A stretch of 64,000 nt of DNA, taken from Apostichopus japonicus (taxonomy: Eukaryota > Echinodermata > Holothuroidea > Aspidochirotida > Stichopodidae). The DNA is taken from positions 4,566,001-4,630,000 of the forward strand of contig NC_092582.1 in NCBI RefSeq assembly GCF_037975245.1, given 5' to 3'. The translations under genes and the position numbers were made by a program. The notes beneath the pieces were generated by a model that worked only from the letters and a program-made list of their open reading frames with translations, had not been told where the DNA came from and made no database searches. This document shows positions 23,701 through 34,920 of the stretch, piece after piece; the stretch's first letter is position 1; every line of letters begins with the position of its first letter.

Positions 23701-26700
23701 AATCTAAGAGACTGACTTCGGTCAGCTTGCGGCTTTGATAAGCCAATGATGGCTTCTTCGCAAGTTCCTGCTTGCAGGAGGATCTAAAAATACATCCATA
23801 CACACATAAATACAATGGAAGCAAAGCTTAGCATGTTAAAAAAAAACTTGCCAAAACTTTTGCATTCGTAGAGGGTGGTAACATCCAGCCATTGCTGAGT
23901 GTTTAATATGGTAGAAACGTAAATAACAGGTTTTCAGATTGTGGAAGAAAAAAAGTAGGCTACATTTTGATCACAAGTGATGGTGAGTGACCATTATTTG
24001 AACTTTCTAGCATATTTGGGGGAAGCACAGATGACTTCCTTGTCCATGTATGTATACTTACGAGTCATACATCTGCATGTAGAACTTCCCCTCTTCGACT
24101 GGCTCGTTGTTTTCTGCAAGAACGTTGTGACATTCAAAATATTTCTGGTAAACATTCAATCCATAGGCCCATCCGCTGAAGTTGAAAGCATAAGCGAACA
24201 GGTCGGAATATTCCAGAAATAGCTGGGAGAGAAAATGTGCGTAAAAAAGTTGCATAATTTACCAGTTGTATGGATGCCGCAAGCTGTTGCTGTATAGCTT
24301 TAGATCAGAGGTTATGTTGTAGGACTGCACTGATAAAAGTAGGACCTATTTTATCACCTTTTGGTAACTATATTATTGAATAAAACATAAGAAAATACAT
24401 TAAAAGAAAAATAAGTCAAAGATAAATTCTAATGTCATTTGATGAGTAATTAGAGATTCCATGCTTTGAAAACAATATTCTCACTCCTTTGTTTATGGTA
24501 ATTGTACCAATAACAAGAACATAATAAACATTTTCAGGTCGTCCATCTTTTTCTTCTATATTTTTTTTGAGGGGGGCAGGAGGAGATTACGTTATTAAAC
24601 AACATTTGACTAGATACTTTATACAGCTAATGCTCTGAAGTGTCATGAATTATAATACCCTACCCTACCCCCTTAATAATTCCCTACCCCCTTCCCTTAA
24701 TCCTCTCTTTGTCCCTCCACTGATTATCTCCCACCTCTCATCTTCCCCTGTTGCTTTCTTTCTTTCTTCTCTCCATCCCTTGTCCACTAATCCCCTTACA
24801 TCTATCTCTTTGTGTTCACCATGCTCATTAACCTGTCTGTATTCTGTGCGTGTTTTTGTCCCTTCTGTTACTCTTACTTGTCATTTAGCCTCTGAAGAAG
24901 ATCCTGCTAGGATTGAAACGTCAGGCCAACTTACTTTTACACAATTATAATAACAAATAGTGAATTTTTTATTAAAATCAAAGAAAGGGTTTACTAGTTG
25001 ACAAGTTCAACTTTAATCTCAAGTATTATAGAGCATATATATTTACAGAAGAAACAATAACTAAATTCACACTTCTTATAATCCAACTGGGGTGCACATT
25101 CCTACCAGAAGTCTCAAGTTAAACAAATAAAATATGAAGCGAAAATAACACTACAAACATATGGTGACAGGTGTTTGTCTCAGTTCCGTGAAGGTGGTTT
25201 GAAGTTTGGGGTTAAAACAAATCAAATTTAAAACGTTTAAGTTAGAATTTCATAATGCAGATGATGCCAGCAGTTAATGCCAGCAACGCAGATATAAGAA
25301 TGTTGATCCCTGCACTGTACATAGTGTATACTGGTGCCCACAAAATATACATAGTTTGGCAATTTGGTGTAAAATGAGACAGCATTTGATTCATTTCAAT
25401 TATGGCAATGAACCAACTGTCACTTAATAACAACATACCATGTGTTTTCTGTTCATATTTTTCTTATCAACTTTTGTAGGTTCAATGCATTTGTGGGTTT
25501 TAATAAATAGACATTCTGCAATCTGGAAAGGGAAACTTGGAACAACAAAACCACAAAATTATGGTAAAAAAGGAATGGATTTGGTTCACATGTACTTCAC
25601 CCCCTTTTGGGTTGACCTACCCTACATTTCCAATTATTGGGCAGTGTCTGGTTAATCTGGATTTATTCTGAATTCTGAGTATAGAATTTGCTACTCTCTG
25701 CTATTTTTTTTTTGGGGGGGGGGGGGTAATTTCAGCAGTTTGCTCAAAGGAATAGAAAAATGAAGCCTCTTCTGAAGTAATTTCAAACAGAAACTGTCTG
25801 CCATGGCTTAATTGTCAGGAATCTGAACATGCTGTTTATTTGTCATAAACAAACTATCAAATTACTGGAGTTTCTGTGATTTTGATCAAAATTTATATCT
25901 TGTTATAAATGCCAAAACGACAGGGGAGAAAATTTCAAAGAGGCTTATGTTAATTGCTCTTTAAGACAGTATTTATTTATACATCTATGTGTTATACCAA
26001 TCGGCTTGCTTTCAAAGAAAGCATTTGATTCATTTCAATTAAAGCAATGAACCAACTGTCGGTTTAACGATGTACCAGCCGTTTTCTGGAAAAAAAATTC
26101 TTCTTAGCAATGTGGGTTCAACGAATTTTAAGGTTATAGACATTCTTCAATCTGGTAAGGAAGCTTGGAACAACAAAACCACAACATTATGGTACAAAGG
26201 GAAATGGATTTGGTTCACATGTACTTCACCCCTTCTTGGGTTGACCTACCCTACATTTCCAATTATTGGGCAACGTCCTGTAAAGTCTGGATTTATTTTG
26301 CATTGCGACCATAGATGTGAACTTGCTGGAGCAAATTTGCTTCTCTTAGATATTTTTGGGGTAATTTCAGCAGTTTGCTCAAAGGACAAGAAATATGATG
26401 TCTCATCAACTTTGTGGGTTCATTGAAGTTTACGGTTACAATAAACAGCGGGAATTTAGTAAAATGGCGTGTCTGTAATTATTTCCAAACTATTAAGGCA
26501 CTTGTACTCTTGTGTCCAGGGTAACTTGTCATGATTTGTTGCTGAAAGGCTTACTTTTCACTTCAGCTATCTCGGACAAACAAGCTTCCCTTCACATTAG
26601 TTTTATTTTGATATTTTCGACACTAATTTTTGGGACCTGATTCAGTAACTTGCGATCTGTCTGTCACAATGAAGGTAGGCATTGTGTAGGTGTGTGCAAT

Positions 26701-29700
26701 GCCTAGGCTTTTAAACAAACTCAAAAGCTAAAGGTTGGTTGATTGATCATATTTAAGTATATGAATGCACCATATTGTGCAGAAGAAACTATATTGTGTC
26801 CAGCTGAGGTAAAATGTCATTTTAAGGACAAAGTCTGAAACCTTTAAAACACAATAACTAAAAACTTGCAAAGCTTGGATAAACCTCATACTTAGTGTGT
26901 GGATGCAGCTCATTGAGAAGGTCAAATGTCATTTGATTTCAAAAGTCTGAAAACCTATGTCAACACAAAACTCAAAACCTTTCTGGTGGGTGAAACTCCA
27001 TACTTGGTATGTGTATCCACCTAATAAAGTATACCAACTGTCTGTACACAGTTTACATCAAAGGCATAGGCGTAGGAGGCGGGGGGGGGGGGGGGCTGCA
27101 CCCCCAACCAAATTTTTTTGTGAAAATTCGGGCAATATGATGAGAATTTTTCGGGCACATACTGAAAGAAGAATAATTTGCAATGTGTTTTTCAAATTTG
27201 TTGGTGAAAAATTCGGGCAATATGCTGAGAATTTTCGGGCACCTACTGAAAGAAGAATAATTTGCAATGTGTTTTTCAAATTTGTTGTGAAAAATTCGGG
27301 CAATATGCTGAGAATTTTTCGGGCACCTACTGAAAGAAGAATAATTTGCAATGTGTTTTTCAATGGTTAAACTGATATTATTATTATCATTATTATTGTA
27401 ACGACTTCCCCAATATTTCTAACCAATATGGAAGGGTAATAACACGGCAAATGATTGTATGTTATTGGCATGCGATGTAATAACAGATGCATGCCTATAT
27501 GATATTCACGTTAACATGTTTAACGCGCGGAGCACGTGAAAAATTTTTGTTATTTTTTTCGGGCAAGTTGTTACAGCCCCCCCAAATCAAGTTGGGCTCC
27601 TACGCCTATGATTAAAGGTTCTCCATTTACTGTAAAACTTGGCAAGGAATCATCATTATTAAGCCTATTGGCATTCTGGTTCATTTTTTAAATGTGAAAT
27701 ACCTTGAAACCCAGAACAGCTAGAATATATAGCCAGCACTCAATTTTTCCATCTCTTTTTGTTTCTTTGACTATAACATATCATCGAGACTAAATATTTC
27801 GACTAAAGTCATCCTGTAAGGAGCACAAGAGCCATATGTTTGTCTATACATGCTTGTCCCACACCTTCTATGTTACGAGAGCGGGGAAGAAACGAATATA
27901 ATCAGAGAGAACCAACGAACAAGAGATGAAACAAACATATTACGTCATCGTCTAGAGGCTCTGGTAGGTTGTGGATGTATTCGTCCGGGAGGTAAATGGA
28001 CACCCGGAAGCCCTCGTCACGTAACAGTGAGACTGGAGCAATACGTCCGTTGACACTTTTAATCTGCTTCCGGAGTGGAAGGGTCATTGGAACCTGTATA
28101 CCTACAAGAACGGAATATTTGATATAAAGAGTGTAAGAGGAACAAGAAGATGGAAACGTCTGTGGAAGAAATGCTTAGGATGCGAGGTATACGTTTTCTG
28201 ATAGCAACCTGGATATCACACATGCTTTATATCAAAGTAGCTCATTATATATCTGCCAAAAAATTACAAAGATTTTAAAAAGTCTGTCTTACACAAAACC
28301 TTACCATTTTCAAAAGTATTTGAAAAACCAGCATTACTCCAACACCTCAAAATTGTTGTCCATAATTAAACATTAAAATACATCCCTGTTCACCTTGTAC
28401 ATTTAACTGTTGGGAGATTAATTGGTTCTGGGCGAATCCCCAACTACATGTAGCTCCAGTCCAGAGCAAAGTTAGATCGCCGTGTTTTAACGCTAGTGTG
28501 AAAAGTTTTAGTAGTGGATAATATGAGAATTGTCACAAAACTGACTGGAATGTGGGGAGGAGGGAGAGGGGGGTGGAACTATTTGAATGAAACTATTTAA
28601 GAAGAAAAAGTTTCATAGCAATATGATTTTGACAATGAAAGAGTGCGGGCAGATGTTGATTTAGACTAACCTAAGCTATTTTTCCCCTGTGCGTACTCAA
28701 ACAGCCGCTTGAAAGCAATCATCCCAGCAAAGTCGTACGACGACGTATTAACGATGACGTTGATCCAGAGGGTGGATTCGTATTTTCGTACTTCGTATCC
28801 GGACGGAGAGGCACACACCACACTGTACCTGGCGTTTTTGAAATAGTTCGGCAATGAACCCGAATCGGAATCGTAATTGACGAAATCTTTTGCCATATCT
28901 GATGCTTCTCTGATGGGAGGAGAAAAAAATAGTAGTTAGACCCATCATGCAATGCTGCTATAGCTCAACTCTGATACAACATGGCAGCACTGCATGTGTC
29001 TAAAAAGTGTGTAAAAAGCGCATAAAAATCACATGACATGATGAGTAATGCTTTCTTAACGAGGGATCGAGGTGTTACATAATACCCTTTACTGGTTTCA
29101 CTAGTGAAACTTGAGCCACTAAGACAAGTTTTGGATCCATTTTTTACTGTCTAGAAGTAGAAAGCTACCTACTTTGGCCTCTTCTGGCCCCAAATGACCT
29201 TTACCCTCAAAATGAATACAAAATCTATGATCAAACCATTTGCTCCATTGCTATGAGCAAATTGCATCGTAATCAAACGTAAACCCTAGGAGTAGACTTT
29301 TATTCGATCTTGGATGTTTGATCTCTTTTGACCCCAAAAATGATAGTGACCTGACAGCTAAGTACAACTTTCACGACTGACCAATCATATCATGTTTTGA
29401 TTAGTATGACCGAGTTTGATCAAAGTCCGAGGAGGATATAAAACTATAGCTTGTATGTGATTTTAGCTGTTTTGACCTCTTTAAGAACCAAAATGATCTT
29501 TGGCCTGAAAGTTGTGTACACAATTTTAGGACCCATCATCTGCTGATCGTAAGGAAAAAAGTTTCTTGAAAATCAAATATTTATCATCACTTCACTGTTT
29601 GACCTCTCATGACCACAAATGACATTGTCTTTCTTTTTGGTGGGGGAATGGTCACCCTCCTCATGTATGTTACAACCCTCCCCAAGTCTGCTAAAATCCT

Positions 29701-31532
29701 ACCAGCTGTAGGCTTTGAACTTGACAGACAGACAGGCAGACAGGCTGACACTGACAGACATACAGACAGGCAGAAGCCTTTGTAGGTATAAAATGTGTTT
29801 TACCAATTAACTAGTCCGTGACTTTTCTGTCTGGTTTACCTTGTTAACCTGTTTTACTCTTCTTTAGCATTTCAGATCATGCTGGGAACGGATAAGCAAT
29901 CCGCCCACTAGGATTACTCTCAAATGTTCAGAGTAAAGTTACATTTTCTTATAGTAACAGCTGAGTATTTCTTCTTAATTCTTCCAGGGTAATACCCAGT
30001 AATTTACGAGTGAGAACTTCCTGTCCAAGCGATTTCACACATAACTGAGATCTTTCGATAGACACAGACACATAAAACCATGTTTTATCACAGTAAAAAT
30101 CAACTAGACCGAACTCTAGAGACAGAAAATTGGAAGGCGTTAATTATTAAAGTTCAAAGACATAGTTTGTATTCTAACTTTACTGGGGATTTTGTTTTTG
30201 TTTCCGTGGTTGGGGGGGGGTGGGGCACAGGGGAGACTATTCCAATGTACTTTGCAAAATTGAGATATGTGTAGTTACACCAAAAATTTAGCAAATATTA
30301 TCAGAGCTCTTCGTGATCAAAATGGGCTGTTTGGCAAGAAATGGTGGCCCTTGGGACCTGGGGGACCCAATTATTATAACTCTTCATCATCAAACGTGAG
30401 CAATTTAACAGCATCATTATCCATCTCAGTAGCAACTTGTTAGCCAAAAAAGTGAAAATTTACAAAATTAATTTGAAATTGATCTATATTCTTAATAATT
30501 CCTGTAGAGTCAGTAAAACATGTCAAAGTTGATGTTCCTACTATTCTCCCTTAAATCTTTTTCTTTAAAATGGAAGACAGCAATGATGTTTATACATAGT
30601 CATAGACTTAAAAGGAAAATACAGTCAAACTGCCCTAAAGTCGCAATCATACCATGAAGTTGAACCCCTGTGGGTCACAGAACCCCCTCTGGCACTATGG
30701 GGATGGGGGGGGGGAAGGATGAAACTACTGCCCAAAAATTTCAACAAATTTTGCCCTCATGTCTGCTTGTACCATGGGCTAAGTTACCATGTTTTAAGCA
30801 CTCAATTAAACATGGAGATTCTTGATTTCTGGCTGTATTACGATTAGAAATATCAGAAATCACTCACCCCGGACTGCCCAGCATCGTGTTATTTTCGTTA
30901 GGGTCCGGAAAACTGATGTTGTCGAATTCAGTCATGATGTAAGACCATTCGGTGACCAGTCTTTCAAATTCCTCTGGGTATCTCCTTTTGGCCTCTGTCA
31001 TCCACTGGCTCATCATCTGTACTGCACCCATGGTGAGTATATCAAATGCCTCCTTGCCCCCTCCACCTGGTACTCCAGTCGCCAGTTCTTGGGCGCCTCC
31101 TTTTTTCCCCGGCTTTCTTTGGCTCTTGCCGTCATGGTGTTGTTTCCTTCCGTTCTGGTCCACGCCTCTGCCCGTGTGAGTCGATCTCTCCCCACATTCT
31201 GAGGACATCTCCTTACTTCTCTTTCGCTTTCCCCTCTTGCTCTGACCTTTCCTGCTCTCGGAAATAATCTCGTCTTCGCCATCGTTATCTTCTGATGAGG
31301 TGACTCTCTTCCTTTCGTCTCTCGTTCGAGATGCGGGCAAGAAAGCCTGGTTACTCGGAGGAGTAGAGGACTCCACCGGTGGCTCGGATGATCCCTCTGG
31401 TAGCTGGTCTAACTGTGTCTCTTCGTCTTGTACCTCTGCCCTCATCCCTGGAGCTATGAAAGCTGAGAGGACATGTGTATTAACGACTAGAACCAAACAG
31501 AGCAAAAAGGACACCGGGTTGATAATATCCAT
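17755..31532 (-). CDS. Secreted tandem SOUL/HEBP heme-binding-domain protein, 9 coding exons, 633 aa
   Basis: Exons read in descending order: 31532(ATG)-30868, 28909-28671, 28101-27944, 24222-24062, 23018-22906, 21839-21672, 20873-20722, 19304-19139, 17834-17755(stop). Every junction is GT-AG and the phases match throughout. Residues 1-26 are a signal peptide (FLLCLVLVVNTHVLSA). Residues 27-190 are polar, K/R-rich and probably disordered. SOUL domain 1 (about 245-440) has GYEVRKYEST at 259-268, FEYAQGKN near 292-299, VPMTLP near 305-310, LPDEYI, PLDDD, then YMQMYDSPWVINAAERHNEL, the order seen in HEBP1/HEBP2. SOUL domain 2 (about 450-630) aligns more weakly: REVSLQLLQRGVFVTQ, SAPYFLKLMP, SLYYIPEVIYD, LYFVMKFPKLPKL, LQSRGYCFSQDEVLVGF. 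Several N-x-S/T sequons fit secretion. Heme or tetrapyrrole binding is a family inference. An in-frame stop in the upstream exon supports this ATG. Confidence 0.85.
17915..18570. repeat. Satellite array, 70-bp unit
   Basis: About nine head-to-tail copies containing TTTACATGCAATACTGCCAC and GGAAATTAATGTTCATTAAA. Spacing is exactly 70 bp between the best-conserved units (for example 18301, 18371 and 18441). It lies just upstream, in the transcribed sense, of the last SOUL exon, inside intron 8. Confidence 0.9.
20318..20701 (-). mobile_element. hAT MITE (CAGTGGCGGAGC family) inside intron 7 of the SOUL gene
   Basis: A 384-bp element in the orientation opposite to the 13277 copy. It begins CAGTGGCGGAGC and ends GCTCCACCACTG? 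read as GGACGCTCCACCACTG at 20686-20701. The flanks GTTGAGCT (20310-20317) and GTTGATCT (20702-20709) are an 8-bp duplication with one difference. It contains the shared CGATCTAGGGAGTATC/TACGCTACACGCC module. It sits 20 bp beyond the 5' splice site of the exon ending at 20722. Confidence 0.85.
21280..21475. repeat. Short tandem repeat, about 30-bp unit (TGGTTTGAAGTTAGATACAC)
   Basis: Five to six degenerate copies of TGGTTTGAAGTTAGATACAC with variable tails, inside intron 6 or 7 sequence of the SOUL gene between the exons at 20873 and 21672. Non-coding. Confidence 0.7.
21951..22038. repeat. 88-bp hairpin: 40-bp arms, 8-nt loop
   Basis: The left arm (21951-21990, starting TATAATTGTTGATC) and the right arm (21999-22038, ending ATCAACAATTATA) are reverse complements over 40 bp with three mismatches. 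The loop is TACTTGAT. The hairpin lies in the intron 112 bp upstream of the SOUL exon beginning at 21839. It could be a foldback MITE core or a miRNA-like hairpin; nothing in the sequence decides. Confidence 0.85.
22445..22801. mobile_element. piggyBac-like MITE, TTAA target site, copy 2
   Basis: A 357-bp copy of the 4067 element in the same orientation, with ends AGGGAGTGAAGACTC and GATTCTTCAATGCCT. It is flanked by TTAA at 22441-22444 and 22802-22805. It lies in an intron of the SOUL gene about 100 bp from the exon at 22906-23018. Internal differences from copy 1 are mostly single bases and small indels. Confidence 0.85.
23571..23815 (+). mobile_element. tRNA-derived SINE in an intron of the SOUL gene
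   Basis: The 5' end is slightly truncated at CTTCAGTGGTTAACGCC (A-box region). The B-box-like GAGTTCGAGTCACTCC follows, then the shared body GACTGACTTCGGTCAGCTTG and CAAGTTCCTGCTTGCAGGA, and an ACATCCATACACACA-type tail. It is antisense to the host gene and closest to the 2878 copy. Confidence 0.85.
25380..26425. repeat. Two diverged copies of a roughly 370-bp intronic repeat
   Basis: The copies span about 25380-25745 and 26020-26425. Both contain CATTTGATTCATTTCAATTA, GCTTGGAACAACAAAACCAC (first copy: ACTTGGAACAACAAAACC), GGATTTGGTTCACATGTACT and ACCTACCCTACATTTCCAAT. They are direct repeats about 640 bp apart in intron 3 of the SOUL gene. No coding frame is shared. Confidence 0.8.
27065..27610. 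mobile_element. hAT MITE (CATAGGCGTAGGAG ends) with internal triplication
   Basis: The terminal repeats CATAGGCGTAGGAG and CTCCTACGCCTATG are perfect inverted repeats over 14 bp. The flanks ATCAAAGG (27057-27064) and ATTAAAGG (27611-27618) form an 8-bp duplication with one difference. Inside are three tandem copies of an 83-85 bp unit, each beginning near TTCGGGCAATATG at 27127, 27212 and 27295. Long open frames over this repeat on both strands are artefacts. Confidence 0.88.
29126..29780. repeat. Degenerate 'tgacc' repeat and (GACA)n microsatellite
   Basis: Between 29126 and 29640 a loose motif TTTGACCTCTTnTGACCCCAAAATGA recurs about four times. At 29726-29775 an imperfect CAGACAGACAGG run follows. 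It lies in intron 1 of the SOUL gene (between 30868 and 28909). Confidence 0.5.
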
Positions 31533-32202
31533 AATAGAAATTGGTCGCAGGAATACCTGAAATGAGAGGATACATTATTATAGCAATTAAACTTGATCAT
31601 ATATGAACTCAAACACAACTCGGTAAACATGCGTATTAAGACATGGTCGTATGACCAACACGGAAAACACTGATTTGGAGATTCTAACCACCAATGAAGT
31701 GTTTTTTTTTTTAAATGTACCTATCCCATATTTTGACATAATTTACTCATATTTGAAAATAGCAATCAGTCCAGTATAAGATATAAGAACTCATCAGTAA
31801 TGTGTGCGTTGGGGGGGGGGGAGGGGGGAGTATGAAGGGATACTAAACTATTGTGGTGCATTAAAAAAGTGTTTGCAGTTTAAAATTTTGGAGTGCACTT
31901 TTTGAGGGCGCCTAAATGTTTGGCACAATAAAATTTGAGAGACAATAATATTTCAGGAGATCGAGTAAGACCCAAATGGTAACTTCTTTTACACAAAGAT
32001 CTGGGGATGTGTAGTTGCTTGATAGCAGGTGTGCATCCATGGGGTGTTCATCCCCCCCCCCTCCTTCTGCCCCTGGAGGGAAACTGATGTGAGATATTTC
32101 TTTAATGAACTTGACTCTCAGCTAAATTTGACTGGAATTGGTATTTAATACAGCTCATATGTCTGACAAATATAATCCATACATTTGTCGTCACAACAAA
32201 AG

Positions 32203-32528
32203 CAGTGGCGGAGCGTCCATACGGTCAGGGGGGGGGCGGATGCCCCCCTGACAGACTCAAATGGACTGCTGGTGCCCTTTTCAGCTTTTTACCACTTTTT
32301 ACTTATTCACGATTATTTTAGTTTTTTACTGCGCTCTCATCTACCTATTGACATTTGTCACATTTTGTTGGTGTAATTTTCTGACAAAATGCTCTATCGG
32401 CGGTCTTTACCACAGGGATTGTGATGATGCGCACGTACTTTCAACACCCATATAAACCTCCGAGTTGTCACAAATGGCGATGACACCTATTTATTCTTCA
32501 TTTATCTGCAAATTAGCAAGGCCCCGGA
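32203..32528 (+). mobile_element. Truncated hAT MITE (CAGTGGCGGAGC family)
   Basis: It begins CAGTGGCGGAGCGTCC like the 13277 copy and follows it through the TTTTCAGCTTTTTAC and ATCTACCTATTGACATTTG segments. A stretch of about 85 bp unmatched in the other copies (about 32390-32475) interrupts it. The similarity stops after GGCCCCGGAA at about 32528, so the right end and shared module are missing. Confidence 0.75.
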
Positions 32529-33848
32529 ACAAAAGATGCTATATATGTCTGTTATCATGACATTTTTATAGTTTACACTGTAAGCAGACTATGCTGTCTG
32601 GGAATATGTAGGTCATTCACACAGCCAGCCATAAAATGTCAGGGCTGATCTTTCCACCATTTCTGGAAATAACATCATGCTCACTAGTAGTTAGATGATA
32701 AACGATCACAGGTGAAACTCTGGGGGGGGGGGGGAGGATCCGACCACAAGTTCACCTCTTCATTTGCAGCCAAATGAGACTATTTTGGTGCAATGTTATA
32801 TAGTAGGAGTCACATGCCCTAGTATTACAGTTTTATTGAACCACAAATATAGCTATAAACACTAGCTGGCACACTGTCAAAATTTGACATTCACCCAGAT
32901 TTTCCTCTTCATAATCTTGGTCCTTTTTTTCTCACCAAACCTCTTTTACATAATATTATTTGTTTGTAAGAAATAATAAGTTCCAAATGATTGGTTTATA
33001 TATATTTTTTCCACTTCCAATAACTATTTCAAAGGAAATTTTTATGTGAGTGGACCGAATGTCGACCTGTAAAATCATATTGTGGGATAAAATCATTTTG
33101 CATTTAGTATGCTTTTATAGACAGCTGAGGTATTATGTTGTGTTCTAATTCATGTATGTTCCAATTATAATTTCATAATTATTCCAATTATAATTAATTC
33201 ATATTTTCAATTCTAACCATATACACTCCATCCACTGCCATGCTTGATACAAACACTACAGGGATTTTAATCAGACATCCAAGCAAGGTGGGAGGGGGGG
33301 GGGGGGGGGAAGAGGGGGTTAGATGATATCTTGTCAAGTGGAGGGGTGCAAGAGCTGCTAGATCGGTGGCCCCTTCCCTTTCAGAGCTTTTGTGAAATGG
33401 ATATTACAGTAGATGCAAAACAGTGCTATATTTTGCAATTTTTGAAACAAAGTTGATGGATTTGCAACTTTTTAAGATGTACAGCACATACATGTGTGCC
33501 AGTGAGTTGAGTTTATTCTAGTGTAGCTAAAGCCCCCTTAAGGAAGGCTTCCAGGCGTTAACTTGGGTACCTTCCTGTTAATTATCAGGCCTGTAAGGGT
33601 GGATATAGAGCTGCTTGTTAAGCTAATTACCAACTAATGAGGAATAACTGCAGCCTTCATTCTTCTCTATGCAAATAACCTTGGTTTAATACCTCACTTA
33701 AGATGCAATATTAAAAGAACAATTTAGTAAATAAATTAAGAGAGTCTAGGTAACTGAACAGTATAACTGATAGGTAACATCAGTAGGTAAGTAACTGCTA
33801 GATAACTTCTAGATAGGGGACCAGGGTTTAATCTAGATTCCTCTAAGG

Positions 33849-34223
33849 CAGAGGTGGGCAACCTACGGACCGCGGGCCACATGCGGCCCGCCAGTGATTT
33901 TTTTGCGGCCCGTGAGATGTCTCAAGAAAACGAAAAAAACATCAATCTATTTTACATCATCACAAAAAATGCGCTAGCTGCTTAGAATTTATCGGCACTA
34001 ATGATGCTGTCAGGTAGGCCTATTATCCTCATTAATTATCAACTGTACTGTATTTACATAATATGTTTTTGTGAATACAGATTAAGTACACACACATATT
34101 GCTTGAAAGTCCTCGGAATCAAAAGGGTTTGAAATCAACAGCAGGTCGTTGGTTAGGTGCGGCCCAATCAATTTTTCACTCCTTATATCTGGCCCATTCA
34201 TTCAAAAAGGTTGCCCACCCCTG
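33849..34223. mobile_element. hAT element with CAG(A/G)GGTGGGCAACC ends, copy 1
   Basis: A 375-bp element with ends CAGAGGTGGGCAACC and GGTTGCCCACCCCTG. It is nearly identical to the copy at 37033-37403 and includes the typical GCGGCCCG segments. The left flank ends CTCTAAGG, but the right flank begins ATCTACAA, so there is no target duplication here. Confidence 0.8.
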
Positions 34224-34789
34224 ATCTACAAATAACTGCTACCGGTAATTTCACTTTAATTGCTACCTAGTATCAATGATAAAGAACAGTTATCACTAGG
34301 CTCATAATAAATTATTAAACTCTTTGACAAATCATGATCCCTTTCTTATATGTGTATAAATATATAGGCCTGAGGTTTTATACCATTGAAACAAGAATCT
34401 TCCCCAGAGGACAAATGAAGTGTCCTCTCAATTTAGCCTCTGCAGAAGATCCTGCACTGACCTATTTCTCTGAGGTCAGGCTCTCTAGATTTTACTTATT
34501 TTACCTATACAGGTATTTTGCAGGAGATAAGCAGTAACTTGTAAACATTTCTTTTTTTTTCTCTCTGATTTTTATTTTGGATAAAACTGCACTGTTGCTA
34601 CAGTTTGAGAAAAGGGAAACTGGCAACATACCTAAGCAATTCAATACAAATTGAGTGTCGATGTATGTATGGATTGTATATGCACTGACTTAATTAATAG
34701 ACTTTTAACAGGTCTGTATCACCTGAACACAAGATGGGTGACAATATAGAGATTCAGATTATTGTAAAGAGGGATTAACTTGTACTCAC

Positions 34790-34920
34790 CTCTTCTCCGA
34801 TTAAATAGTTCTCTTCTCTGCTGTCGATCTAACCTGCACAGAAAGAAATCGTTTTGGATCACTTGTTCACAGGACGCAGACAAAACCGAAAATATCGGTT
34901 TTATGGTATGGAAGTATTCC
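34790..34920 (-). other. Probable 5'UTR exon of the SOUL-domain gene
   Basis: A 131-nt exon with a CTGCAG acceptor directly above 34920 and a GTGAGT donor at 34784-34789. It contains no ATG on the minus strand. Spliced to the exon at 31556, it gives an in-frame TAG upstream of the start codon at 31532, as expected of a leader exon. One frame is open but cannot be joined to the signal-peptide frame. It could instead be an exon of an unrelated transcript. Confidence 0.4.

Larger units (their letters stand above)
31560..34789. other. Intron or intergenic stretch with MITE fragments and G-runs
   Basis: The stretch between the signal-peptide exon and the putative leader exon. Apart from the elements at 32203-32528 and 33849-34223, it holds G/C homopolymer runs (31812-31830, 32722-32733, 33291-33311) and no supported gene. 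Confidence 0.45.

Noticed and set aside
26957-27370. 137-codon plus-strand frame and 101-codon minus-strand frame
   Set aside because: Both are translations of the triplicated unit inside the hAT MITE.
31013-31282. Alternative frames over the basic region of the SOUL exon
   Set aside because: Shadows of the exon that carries the signal peptide and joins in phase to the following exons.
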